Shown here: positions 8,651 to 17,078 of the stretch, in pieces
How positions within the stretch are numbered: the stretch's first letter is position 1
Layout: each line of letters opens with the position of its first letter
Assembly: GCA_046757465.1 (NCBI GenBank)
Contig: JBHHYH010000006.1
Location: 1 to 64,000, forward strand
Direction of reading: 5' to 3'
DNA from: Scalindua_A sp046757465
Lineage (GTDB): Bacteria; Planctomycetota; Brocadiia; Brocadiales; Scalinduaceae
DNA: 64,000 nucleotides
Notes under the pieces: generated by a model
What the model was told of the DNA's origin: nothing
Database searches by the model: none
What the model saw: the letters and a program-made list of their open reading frames with translations, nothing else
Program-made: the position numbers and the translations under genes

Positions 8651-9877
8651 ATGCTTAATACGATATCAGAAGTCGTTGAGGATTTAAAGCAGGGTAAAAT
8701 GATTATCGTTATTGACGATGCAAGTCGTGAAAACGAGGGAGATATAACGATAGCAGCAGAAAAGATTACACCTGAGGCAATAAACTTCATGTTATTACAT
8801 GCAAGAGGGATAATTTGTTTAACCATAACAGAGGAGCGTGCACAGGAACTCGGTTTGACTCCGATGGTAACAAATAACACATCTAATTATCAGACTCCCT
8901 TTACAGTAACTATAGATGCAAAAGAGGGCATAACAACAGGCGTATCAGCAAAAGACAGGACAAAGACTATTTTGACTGCTATTAGTGAAGATTGCACACC
9001 ACATGATCTTGATAGGCCGGGGCACGTTTTTCCTCTAACGTCTCAAAAGGGAGGAGTTCTTGTACGTGCGGGTCATACAGAGGGTGCTGTTGATCTTGCC
9101 CGCTTAGCAGGTTTAAAGCCTGCTGCCGTGATATGCGAGGTTATGAACGAAGATGGGAGTATGTCAAAACTTCCCGATCTTAGAAAGCTGGCGGAAAAAC
9201 ATAATATAAAAATATGTACTATTGCAGATATCATCAAATATCGTCGCGAAAAAGAACGCTTGATCGAAAAGCGTGTTTCAGTTAATTTACCCACAGTATA
9301 TGGAAAATTTGTTTTGCACCTTTATCGTTCATTTGTTGACGAATATTTACACCTGGCCTTATGTCTGGGAAATATAGGTAGTTTAGATAAATCGCCAGCC
9401 CCAATTCAAAAAGAACCAATATTAATACGTGTTCACGATGAATGTTTAACAGGCGATATCTTTGGTTCTCTGAGATGTGATTGTGGAGGGCAACTCCATA
9501 ATGCGTTAAAAATGATTCAAAGAGAAGGTAAGGGCGTCTTGCTTTACATGCGACAGGAGGGCAGGGGAATCGGGCTTGAAAATAAACTGCATGCTTATGC
9601 ATTGCAGGAGAACGGTCTTGATACAGTCGAGGCAAACAAAAAATTAGGCCTTGTTACAGATACCCGTGAATATGGAATAGGTGCACAAATAATAAGAGAT
9701 TTAGGAATATCAAAGATGAAGCTTTTGTCAAATAACCCAAAAAAATTCGCTGCTTTGATTGGTTATGGCCTGGAAATCGTAGAAAGAGTTCCCATAGTTA
9801 TAGCACCAAAGGAAGAAAATCTACGATACTTACGTACAAAGAGGGAGAAACTAGGTCATATCTTGGAAGGTGTTTAA
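8651..9877 (+). CDS. ribBA: Bifunctional 3,4-dihydroxy-2-butanone 4-phosphate synthase / GTP cyclohydrolase II
   Basis: This riboflavin-pathway fusion is 408 residues from the ATG at 8651, which gives MLNTISEVVEDLKQGKM, the family's usual opening; an ATG four codons upstream is less likely. The RibB domain covers about residues 1-200, with DDASRENEGD and the GHTEGAVDLARLAG loop. The RibA domain follows, with the zinc-binding Cys set in CLTGDIFGSLRCDCGGQL and the catalytic stretch RQEGRGIGLENKLHAYALQ. The two domains supply both precursors for lumazine synthesis. No other rib gene is nearby and no FMN riboswitch could be found in the leader. Confidence 0.96.
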   Translation: MLNTISEVVEDLKQGKMIIVIDDASRENEGDITIAAEKITPEAINFMLLHARGIICLTITEERAQELGLTPMVTNNTSNYQTPFTVTIDAKEGITTGVSAKDRTKTILTAISEDCTPHDLDRPGHVFPLTSQKGGVLVRAGHTEGAVDLARLAGLKPAAVICEVMNEDGSMSKLPDLRKLAEKHNIKICTIADIIKYRREKERLIEKRVSVNLPTVYGKFVLHLYRSFVDEYLHLALCLGNIGSLDKSPAPIQKEPILIRVHDECLTGDIFGSLRCDCGGQLHNALKMIQREGKGVLLYMRQEGRGIGLENKLHAYALQENGLDTVEANKKLGLVTDTREYGIGAQIIRDLGISKMKLLSNNPKKFAALIGYGLEIVERVPIVIAPKEENLRYLRTKREKLGHILEGV

Positions 9878-10134
9878 TCGTTATCAGGTAAAAAGGATTA
9901 AAAAATTCATAAAACGAGCCAAATTTTCCAAATATTTTTTCTGAAAGAAAGGAGGTTTGTGGGCAAAAAATAACTTAATTTTAATAACACTTTGGATGAT
10001 GCAAGAATCGATTAAGTTTCGTAATTCCTGGTCTGTAACTCATAAAGAACTATATTGAAGTTAGAAGGAAAAAGCGTAAGCCTTTTACTGCGAAGTGAAA
10101 ATTTAATAATCGGACAAATATAGGAGAATAATTT

Positions 10135-10836
10135 ATGAAAATGAATAATAAATATGTGGCTGAATTTTTAGGTACGTTTATGCTAGTTTTTGTTGGAGCT
10201 GGCGCAATATGCGCCGATTACTATTTGAAAATGGCCGGTGGACAAGGAATAGGCATCTTAGGAGTTTCCGCAGCCTTTGGTTTTGTAATTGTAGCCGTGG
10301 TATATGCAATAAGTTATACTTCAGGTGCTCACATAAACCCTGCAGTGACGATCTCTTTTTGGATTAGTAAAAGGATGGATGCCAACACAGCAGTTTTTTA
10401 CATAATGGCTCAATTATTAGGTGCTGTGATAGCAGCCTACTTCTTAAAGGTATTATTTCCGGATGCAGTCAGTACAGTTTTCCTAGGTACCTGTGTAGTA
10501 GGAGATGGAGTTAGCACTGGCAGATCAATATTCATGGAAGCCGTAATAACGTTCTTATTTGTATTTACAATATACGCAACTGTAGTTGATAGGAGATCAT
10601 CAAAAGCTCTTGCCGGTATTGCTATCGGTTTGGCGTTCTTCTTTGGAGTATTGGTTGGTACCCCAATTAGTGGTGGGGCGTTGAATCCAGCTCGTGTATT
10701 CGGGCCTGCAATAGCATCTGGTCACTTTGACAATCAATTCGTTTGGTGGTTTGGACCTATAATTGGTGGAGTAGTAGCTGGATTAGCGTATGACTATCTA
10801 CTTTCAGAAAAAGCTACGAAAAAAAGAAAGAGATAA
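10135..10836 (+). CDS. Aquaporin / MIP-family channel
   Basis: A 233-residue membrane channel with six hydrophobic segments and both pore NPA boxes: SGAHINPAVTI (Asn near residue 69) and SGGALNPARVFGPA (near 183). The Arg after the second NPA is the selectivity-filter Arg. The length and short loops fit a water channel of the AqpZ type better than a glycerol facilitator, but the substrate is not proven. A gene of 257 bases' distance from ribBA with its own leader, it is probably transcribed alone. The ATG at 10135 follows TAGGAG at 10121-10126. Confidence 0.9.
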   Translation: MKMNNKYVAEFLGTFMLVFVGAGAICADYYLKMAGGQGIGILGVSAAFGFVIVAVVYAISYTSGAHINPAVTISFWISKRMDANTAVFYIMAQLLGAVIAAYFLKVLFPDAVSTVFLGTCVVGDGVSTGRSIFMEAVITFLFVFTIYATVVDRRSSKALAGIAIGLAFFFGVLVGTPISGGALNPARVFGPAIASGHFDNQFVWWFGPIIGGVVAGLAYDYLLSEKATKKRKR

Positions 10837-11419
10837 ATCTTCCACTTTCATTTTTTTGTTATAGCACGTATTAAATAAAGATTTCATTACTTAACTTTAC
10901 TATAAGAGTATTTCTTACGTTAAGCAATAAATTCTGCGAGGTAAAATAGAAGCGTAGCTTTTTAAGAATTGAAAGTTACAGACACGCCTCGCATGTGATC
11001 GAGTAAGTTGCTAGAAATAAAATTGCTTAATGAAGGGAACAGAGGGGTTCTGTCTCTAAATATAGTTCGTCTTGCATGATTTACATGGTTAGTCTATTTA
11101 CGACATAATCCCATCCGATATCTTTTGACATCTTCCACATGTTGTCAAGCCCTCACACCAATTCCCTTTTTTTGGTCTACAAAAACTGAATTACACCACC
11201 AATGAAGTATAAACGATAAATGGCATTTTAATTACCATTCTACCAAAAGTATATATGATGGCATCCCTGTTCAGCATTAATTAGCAGAGGGAAAGATAAA
11301 ATTAGAAGGAAACCAGATGTTATTTTTAATACGCATTTTTTTTCATAAAGAATAAGATTCGTAACTAAATGGAAATGCTTTTTTGATATGTTTAAATCCT
11401 ATAACAACAAATCAGCATA
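10837..11419. other. Intergenic region without recognisable genes
   Basis: This 583-base AT-rich stretch lies between the convergent aquaporin and lipoprotein genes. The only pattern seen is a distant pair TGCGAGG (near 10936) and CCTCGCA (near 10986). No tRNA, promoter pair or coding remnant could be supported on either strand. Confidence 0.5.
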
Positions 11420-12364
11420 TTACTCAATGATTTGTTTTTCGTTTTGAATAGATGGAATGGTAGCAGGATTACTTTCATTTTCAATAACCATTCCGGGGCG
11501 GGAAATAGGTAGATATGTTAGCTTTGTTTTGATTCTGTCTCTAATACGTTGTTCCTTCTCTTCAATAAATGATTCAACAAGGGGGATTCTTAAAACTAAT
11601 TCACGTGACACCTCCTCGCTTGCCCTTGCAGCATAGACATCTCTTAGGCTCATATAGTTCTGGAATGATGCAATTACATAATCAAGAGGGTTGGATGCTA
11701 CACGTATGTCATTATCATACCTTTTATGCTCACCTTCAAAAAGGACACTACCATCTTCTGTCGAAACACATCTTATACGCAAGCCAATCCTGATCTGGGC
11801 AAAGAGTGTGTAATAAGAATTTTTATAGTCTGTGATTTGACCATAAATAAGGGCATCTGCATCGAGTATCCTCCCCAATTCTTGTGGTGGTATTTTATAT
11901 AAGTCGTTGGGTGTTAAAACCCCAAGTTCTTGTAGTAACTTATCTATATACATTAACTCTATATCTTCAAATTCCCTGGCAGCAAAGTGCCCGAAGAAAA
12001 ACCTTCTCACTCTGTTCGCATAAGTCCAGTTCCAACCATCCTTTTTTTTATCACTAAACCTGGGAATAGGAATTTCATTCAGGATATAATTACCACCTAC
12101 CAAATTATCAAAGGGTAATATTGCGATTTTCCTGGGAGGGTCTGTTCGAAACTTATCCGAAACTTCAAACTCTTTATTGCCGGGATCGATCTGGTAAATC
12201 CTGTCTATTGCTTTTTTCTTGCCATGTTCTGTAAGTCCTTTTTCTTGTTGAAAGAAGGGCTCATCTCCCGTGGTTCTTCTTTTCTCAGAAGAACCACATC
12301 CTGTGACTATTAACGAAATGGCTAGTAAGATTAGAAAACTGGTTAGCATTTTCCAGAAAGACAT
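11420..12364 (-). CDS. DUF799/GNA1162-like lipoprotein
   Basis: From the ATG at 12364 (preceded by GGGGA) the product is 314 residues and opens with a lipoprotein signal peptide ending in LIVTGC, with Cys as the lipidation site; an upstream in-frame ATG would bury this signal. The body includes KIAILPFDNLVGGNYIL, then PNDLYKIPPQELGRILDADA and LIYGQITDYKNSYYTLFAQ. This matches the layout of DUF799/GNA1162 lipoproteins, which adopt a TolB-N-like fold and are found in cell-envelope or secretion contexts. The C-terminal tail (about 40 residues) is extra. The partner genes often found with this family are not here. It is probably tethered to a membrane facing the periplasm. Confidence 0.7.
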   Translation of the reverse strand: MSFWKMLTSFLILLAISLIVTGCGSSEKRRTTGDEPFFQQEKGLTEHGKKKAIDRIYQIDPGNKEFEVSDKFRTDPPRKIAILPFDNLVGGNYILNEIPIPRFSDKKKDGWNWTYANRVRRFFFGHFAAREFEDIELMYIDKLLQELGVLTPNDLYKIPPQELGRILDADALIYGQITDYKNSYYTLFAQIRIGLRIRCVSTEDGSVLFEGEHKRYDNDIRVASNPLDYVIASFQNYMSLRDVYAARASEEVSRELVLRIPLVESFIEEKEQRIRDRIKTKLTYLPISRPGMVIENESNPATIPSIQNEKQIIE

Positions 12365-12484
12365 AAAGATTTTCCCCTTTGCCCATATATCACTTGATTC
12401 GTTTGGCTCCATCATATTATTTAAATAAGTTACAACTGTCAACAGCTTTTAAGACATTGCTAAATTATTGCGGCCGTGTTTCCG

Positions 12485-12841
12485 TTAGAACTCGATTTCA
12501 GAGGATGAAATCTCTTTTCTTAATTGTTTTTTTTGGGATCTTTTCTTCTTGTTCTGCAGGATTCGCTCCTTCGCATAACGGGGCCTTCTCGTAGGAATCC
12601 GTTCTTTTTCTTCAATATTTAACTCCATTAACTTTACTTGAAGTCTTTTAAAAGCAAGTGCGCGATTTCGTATCTGTGAACGTGACTCTGTGGCAACTAC
12701 CCTTATACCCGTAGGTTTGTGAAATAATCTTACACAAGACATAGTTTTATTCTTGTGTTGCCCACCGGGACCAGAACTCTTAAAATAATCTATTCGAACT
12801 TCCTTTTTTAAATTTGCTAAATCAATTGAGTATTTTTCCAT
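12485..12841 (-). CDS. Small GGQ peptide chain release factor-like protein
   Basis: A 118-residue protein made up of a release-factor catalytic domain only. The GGQ loop is SSGPGGQHKNKTMSCVRL at about residues 23-40, followed by GIRVVATESRSQIRNRALAF and a basic Lys/Arg-rich tail (KERILQNKKKRSQKKQL). That is the domain plan of ArfB/C12orf65-type rescue factors, which hydrolyse peptidyl-tRNA on stalled ribosomes, with the basic tail reaching into the empty mRNA channel. It lacks the codon-recognition domains of RF1/RF2. The role in ribosome rescue is inferred from the family. Confidence 0.82.
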   Translation of the reverse strand: MEKYSIDLANLKKEVRIDYFKSSGPGGQHKNKTMSCVRLFHKPTGIRVVATESRSQIRNRALAFKRLQVKLMELNIEEKERIPTRRPRYAKERILQNKKKRSQKKQLRKEISSSEIEF

Positions 12842-13009
12842 GCAGTCTTTATATTATTTTTGTATTATATTTGGAATTACATTATAATTAAGCAATTATC
12901 GTATATCATTTCAATGAAAAACTCTGATTTAAATATTTTGCCTACAAATAATGAATTTGACATCTCAAATTTTGCTTAAGTTGTGATTCCATAAATTTGG
13001 CAAGTAAAG

Positions 13010-13747
13010 ATGATAGACATACATTCACACATACTTCCTTCTTTAGATGACGGTCCAAAAACGATTGAGGAATCGATCGAACTCTGTAAAATTGCTGCTA
13101 ATGATGGCATCGAGACAATCGTTGCAACACCTCACTCAAAAGACGGAGTATACGAAGCAAAAAGTGATGAGATACTAAGAAAAGTAACAGAACTCAATCT
13201 TAAATTGAAGGAAATTCAATTAGATTTGGAAATACTCCCAGGAGCAGAAGTACATATTAATGAAAGATTAGCAAAAGACATAGAAAGTGGAAATGTGCTT
13301 ACGATTAACAATGGCAAAAAATTTATCCTTCTGGAACTCCCATTTTTCTTCGTCCCACCTGCAACTGATAAATTTATATCCAGTCTTAAATCTATCGGCA
13401 TTGTTTCAATTATCTCGCATGCAGAGCGAATAATAAAGTTTCAAAAAAAACCAGAAATCTTAGAGCAATTAGTCAAGTCAGGCGCCCTTGTTCAGATAAC
13501 CGCACAAAGCTTGACAGGAGATTTTGGTTCCAGTGAAAGGAAATGTACTGAATGGCTTTTAAACCATAAAATAGTACATTTCATTGCATCTGACGTACAC
13601 TCACTCACTGGCAGACCACCGATTCTGTCCAAGGCGCTAGAAAGGGCTGCCAAGATTATAGGAGAAGAAGAGGCCAGGGCACTTGTTTCTCATAATCCCA
13701 GACAAATTATAGATGGCCTTGATTTTCACCCTAAAGAAAACTATTGA
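13010..13747 (+). CDS. CpsB/YwqE-family PHP-domain tyrosine phosphatase
   Basis: A 245-residue PHP-fold metal-dependent phosphoesterase of the CpsB/YwqE/CapC type. The metal ligands are visible in MIDIHSHILPSLDDGP (His4, His6), ATPHSKDG, GAEVHI, SHAER and ASDVHS. In Gram-positive bacteria these proteins dephosphorylate the tyrosine kinase controlling capsule or exopolysaccharide export. No kinase or polysaccharide genes are next to it here, so the pathway is open. It is divergent from the GGQ gene and probably monocistronic. Confidence 0.88.
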   Translation: MIDIHSHILPSLDDGPKTIEESIELCKIAANDGIETIVATPHSKDGVYEAKSDEILRKVTELNLKLKEIQLDLEILPGAEVHINERLAKDIESGNVLTINNGKKFILLELPFFFVPPATDKFISSLKSIGIVSIISHAERIIKFQKKPEILEQLVKSGALVQITAQSLTGDFGSSERKCTEWLLNHKIVHFIASDVHSLTGRPPILSKALERAAKIIGEEEARALVSHNPRQIIDGLDFHPKENY

Positions 13748-13879
13748 GTTAACCATCATAATGGTGAAGTCAAAGTAAAACCTTTTACAAGGATTGGATA
13801 TCTAAGCCAGAGCTTATTCCAGCAATAAAGCAACGAGGATTTATAAAAGTTGCATGTTTCTTCTATTAATGAATCGATG

Positions 13880-14572
13880 CTAATTCCTTATTGATTGTAT
13901 ATGTCTTATCTTTGATGAACAGGTCATTCTACTAAATTGCCTTAAATCCCGCAATCGATCTTCGTGCGAGAGGAGGTCTATGTATTTTGTATAAGTTATA
14001 CCGAATATCTTCGCATCTTCATATCTTTTTCTTTCTGAGGAATCATCAATATCGTATTTACGTTTGTAAAAGAGATGGTGTCTAACGTATTCTTTATCAC
14101 TTCTACTTAACCTTGTTGATTTACCTTGTAGTGCGATAAAATATTTCAGCACTAAGTATTTCGTTACATTTGCCTGTAACTCCAATTCAAGAAGGCTAAA
14201 AGGACGGTTCAATTTAAAATTCCGAGCTATAAATAAAAAGTGATCTAGCTCTTCCACAAAGCTTGCACAGGCGTCAATATTGTCATCATGAAGACCAATT
14301 CGGGGATCATTATCCTCCAATACCTTAATCAATTCATCAGGGTAGTAAATACTTACCTTAAGTGTATTCCCAACGTCTCTTATAAATACCTGTGACCTTG
14401 AATAACTATTATTAACAACCGTTTTAATTTTCTCTTTCGCATAAAACTTTTTATACCCCTTATTGCCGATAACGAATTCCTCAATATTTATAATACCTGT
14501 GTCTAGCGCATATGTCTTTTCTATCTTTCTCTGTAATTCTTCAATCAAAGGGCGCTTAGTTCCCATTTTCAT
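13880..14572 (-). CDS. Conserved hypothetical protein, pair member A
   Basis: An unrecognised 230-residue soluble protein with no signal peptide or membrane segment. The best ordered part is PDELIKVLEDNDPRIGLHDD followed by NIDACASFVEELDHFLFIA around residues 75-115. This acidic helical stretch looks conserved in type, and a basic region with KRKYDIDD and YTKYIDLLSHEDRLRDLRQF comes after it. It lies downstream of the unknown gene at 14714-15526 on the same strand, separated by a perfect 69-bp palindrome, so the two may be co-expressed. No function can be assigned. Confidence 0.65.
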   Translation of the reverse strand: MKMGTKRPLIEELQRKIEKTYALDTGIINIEEFVIGNKGYKKFYAKEKIKTVVNNSYSRSQVFIRDVGNTLKVSIYYPDELIKVLEDNDPRIGLHDDNIDACASFVEELDHFLFIARNFKLNRPFSLLELELQANVTKYLVLKYFIALQGKSTRLSRSDKEYVRHHLFYKRKYDIDDSSERKRYEDAKIFGITYTKYIDLLSHEDRLRDLRQFSRMTCSSKIRHIQSIRN

Positions 14573-14620
14573 CTAACTCTATATAATTAATGGATTTTTC
14601 CACAAGTTTTCACCTTGTCA

Positions 14621-14689
14621 GGATACACCCCATTAGAAAGCACGAACGGGGCTTTAAGCCCCGTTCGTGCTTTCTAATGGGGTGTATCC
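14621..14689. repeat. Perfect 69-bp palindrome (34-bp arms, 1-base centre)
   Basis: The left arm 14621-14654 and right arm 14656-14689 are exact reverse complements around a single T at 14655. The arms contain ACCCCATTAGAAAGCACGAA and its complement. As DNA it could extrude as a cruciform; as RNA it gives an uninterrupted 34-bp stem between two minus-strand genes. A related half-copy (TTTCTTTCTAACGGGGTAAA, 14731-14750 region) lies just beyond and forms the end of the neighbouring gene, which points to a dispersed repeat family rather than a dedicated terminator. No T-run follows. Confidence 0.85.
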
Positions 14690-14713
14690 CTTACTATGTA
14701 TTTCTTTACTCCG

Positions 14714-15526
14714 TCAGCACGACTGAGCTTTCTTTCTAACGGGGTAAAGGTATTCACTGTTCATAAAACGTAAGACCTGAACAACAACCTCGAAACCTTC
14801 TGATAATTGTGATAATGTGTCAGAGAGCCTGTTTTCCCTTGCATTGATATGTTCTGATGCCAAACTAAAATATGCCTTCCCGAAATCTACATAATAATGC
14901 TCGTCAACTGGTCTTTGTTTGTACTCATATCTGTATTCTATATATTCCGGAACCATCCCGGTTAAGAAGAGCGCATAATTCCCAATATGACAGTAAATAT
15001 AAAACTTTCTAGTATTATCCGACCGTAGCGAATCTGCAATCATGTCCACTATATAGTTATAAGACTCTTCCTCTCCTTCTACTATCTTAAACAATCTTGA
15101 ACTCTTCGCAAACTTTGTGAGCACATTAACAATGTAGTTTGAAACCTTTTTATCTTCAAGTAAGCCTAAAAGCCTATTTCTATTCCAGGGGGTAATAGTT
15201 TCGGTACTGTTTAATATCTCTATAGTCTCCTCGATAAATTCTGTGTCTTCTCTTTTTTCTCTAAGCGTCCTTCTCAAAAGCAATGAAAATAAAAAATAAG
15301 GAGACACTTCCAAAATACGTTCTTTGCAGTTCATCACCTTGCTAAATACCCTATCACTATCAATCATCTTGCAGATTATGTCCTCGTCTCCTCTTATCAA
15401 ATTTGCAATATTTTTGTAGTCCCTCCGTTTAGTTACATAACTTTTGATAAGAAAAAGGAGGTCTTTTTCAGATAGTTCCTGCAAACTGTCTCTTTGTAGT
15501 TCTTGAATATTTTTTTCTTTTTTCAT
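14714..15526 (-). CDS. Conserved hypothetical protein, pair member B
   Basis: An unrecognised, mostly helical 270-residue protein. The start chosen is the ATG at 15526, with GGAAAGAG five bases before it; a TTG four codons upstream is less likely. Features include ERILEVSPYFLFSLLLRRTL near residue 65-90, and FYIYCHIGNYALFLTGMVPE followed by YVDFGKAYFSLASEHI near 180-235, the latter suggesting a helical bundle. There is no signal peptide. The last residues (YLYPVRKKAQSC) are encoded by a half-copy of the TTTCTAACGGGG repeat, so the original C-terminus was probably replaced. It is upstream of the unknown gene at 13880-14572. Confidence 0.65.
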   Translation of the reverse strand: MKKEKNIQELQRDSLQELSEKDLLFLIKSYVTKRRDYKNIANLIRGDEDIICKMIDSDRVFSKVMNCKERILEVSPYFLFSLLLRRTLREKREDTEFIEETIEILNSTETITPWNRNRLLGLLEDKKVSNYIVNVLTKFAKSSRLFKIVEGEEESYNYIVDMIADSLRSDNTRKFYIYCHIGNYALFLTGMVPEYIEYRYEYKQRPVDEHYYVDFGKAYFSLASEHINARENRLSDTLSQLSEGFEVVVQVLRFMNSEYLYPVRKKAQSC

Positions 15527-15652
15527 GGCTCTTTCCAAAGAAATTTACAAAATTTTAAACAGTTACATAACCTAATTATCGGCCAACTTATATATTTTTT
15601 CAACAAAATATGTTGGTATTTAAAAAAAAAGACAATATAATTTTTGCAGAAA

Positions 15653-16573
15653 ATGGATGAATTCTCTTTTATAAAATGGATAAGAAATAATCAAAAAAAA
15701 GACAAAAACATCATAATTGGTATTGGTGATGATTGTTCATCCATAAAAATTAACCATAATTTATTGTATCTTATTACCACAGATATGCTTGTAGAAGGTA
15801 CACATTTTGAACTAAAAAAAAATACACCAAGGAAAATAGGAAAAAAATCAATCGCATGTAGTATCAGTGATATAGCTGCCATGGGTTGTTCTGCTAAATA
15901 TGCCGTAGTTTCTATTTGTTTCCCCCTAAAAACTAAAACAAGATTTGCAAAAGAATTGTTTCTGGGAATGAAAGAGGAGGCAGATGAATATAATATTAAA
16001 ATAATAGGTGGGGATATTGTTAGTGGGGAAAAAATGTTAGCAATCAATGTGGCAATGTTTGGTAAGAACGATGGATTAAAGCCCGTAACACGCTCTGGGG
16101 CAAAAGTAGATGATGCAATAATGGTAACGGGAACACTCGGTGGTTCAATATTAAGAAAACACATCTCATTCAAGCCGCGCCAAAAAGAAAGCCTGATACT
16201 AAACAAGAAATTTAGTATAAATTCTATGATAGATGTGAGTGATGGCCTGGTAGCAGATTTAAATCACCTTCTCGAAGAAAGCGGTGTTGGTGCAATTTTA
16301 TACGAAGATAAAATACCTATATCTGCTGATGCAAAAAAGTTGGCGCGCAAAACAGGCTTATCAGCACTTTACCACGCACTTCATGATGGTGAAGACTACG
16401 AACTACTTTTTACTCTTTCTAATAAAGAATCCGAAAGACTATTAACATCAAGATCATTTTCAATACGTATATCAAAAATTGGCCATATCAAAAAACAAAG
16501 TGGTATATTTATGCAGGATTCTAATCGTAACTTACGGAAAATAAAGCCATTAGGGTACAAACATTTTAAGTAA
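15653..16573 (+). CDS. thiL: Thiamine-monophosphate kinase
   Basis: A 306-residue kinase of the PurM/ThiL fold that phosphorylates thiamine phosphate to thiamine diphosphate. Diagnostic segments are IIGIGDDCSSI, TTDMLVEGTHFE, SISDIAAMGCSAKYAVVS, the Gly-rich GGDIVSGEKM and MIDVSDGLVADLNHLLEES, followed by HDGEDYELLFT. The ATG at 15653 gives MDEFSFIKWIR, the usual type of opening; a TTG three codons upstream is possible. It begins a compact plus-strand run with tsaE and mutL, and its 3' end probably overlaps tsaE. Confidence 0.95.
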   Translation: MDEFSFIKWIRNNQKKDKNIIIGIGDDCSSIKINHNLLYLITTDMLVEGTHFELKKNTPRKIGKKSIACSISDIAAMGCSAKYAVVSICFPLKTKTRFAKELFLGMKEEADEYNIKIIGGDIVSGEKMLAINVAMFGKNDGLKPVTRSGAKVDDAIMVTGTLGGSILRKHISFKPRQKESLILNKKFSINSMIDVSDGLVADLNHLLEESGVGAILYEDKIPISADAKKLARKTGLSALYHALHDGEDYELLFTLSNKESERLLTSRSFSIRISKIGHIKKQSGIFMQDSNRNLRKIKPLGYKHFK

Positions 16574-17078
16574 AACCAATCTTTCTATTACCGATAATCC
16601 TATCCACATTAAAACTAATAACGTTGAGGAAACAATAGAACTCGGACGGCTAATAGGTTCTCTTCTTAAGGCAGGAAATGTAGTAGCGCTTATGGGGCAG
16701 CTGGGTTCAGGCAAGACATGTCTGGTAAAGGGAATTGCAGAAGGCCAGGGTGTAAAGGATAGGAAAGTAGTAACAAGCCCGAGTTTTGTGTTAGTAAAGC
16801 AGTATACGGGAAAAATACCGATTTATCACTTCGACGCATACAGAATGAAGTCGCCTGATGAAATGTATGATATCGACTGTGTCGAATTCTTTTGGAGCAA
16901 CGGTATATCAATTGTTGAATGGGCAGACAAGGTAATGGAATGTCTGCCTGATGAGTTTATAAAAATCGCAATTAGGACAATAACCCAAACGTCCAGAGAT
17001 ATTCGTGTATCTTACAAAGGAGAAAAGTACAAGAATTTTATGAAAGAAGTTAAGGTAAAAGTCGAGTGTCTAAAATAA
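16563..17078 (+). CDS. tsaE: tRNA threonylcarbamoyladenosine biosynthesis ATPase TsaE
   Basis: TsaE is the ATPase of the TsaBDE complex that makes t6A37 on ANN-decoding tRNAs. The Walker A GQLGSGKT is near residue 45, followed by SPSFVLVKQY, IYHFDAYR, and the ISIVEWADK segment. The first ATG (16692) would begin inside the P-loop region and drop the conserved N-terminus, yet the same frame upstream encodes NNVEETIELGRLIGSLLKAG, as the family requires. The frame is open from 16554 and has no ATG, GTG or TTG before 16692. ATT at 16563, seven bases after AGGG, is the best non-canonical start and gives 171 residues. The start remains uncertain. Confidence 0.85.
   Translation: MLSKTNLSITDNPIHIKTNNVEETIELGRLIGSLLKAGNVVALMGQLGSGKTCLVKGIAEGQGVKDRKVVTSPSFVLVKQYTGKIPIYHFDAYRMKSPDEMYDIDCVEFFWSNGISIVEWADKVMECLPDEFIKIAIRTITQTSRDIRVSYKGEKYKNFMKEVKVKVECLK

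Noticed and set aside
14621..14689. The long palindrome as an intrinsic terminator
   Set aside because: No T-run follows on either strand and the arm belongs to a repeat also found inside a neighbouring gene end.
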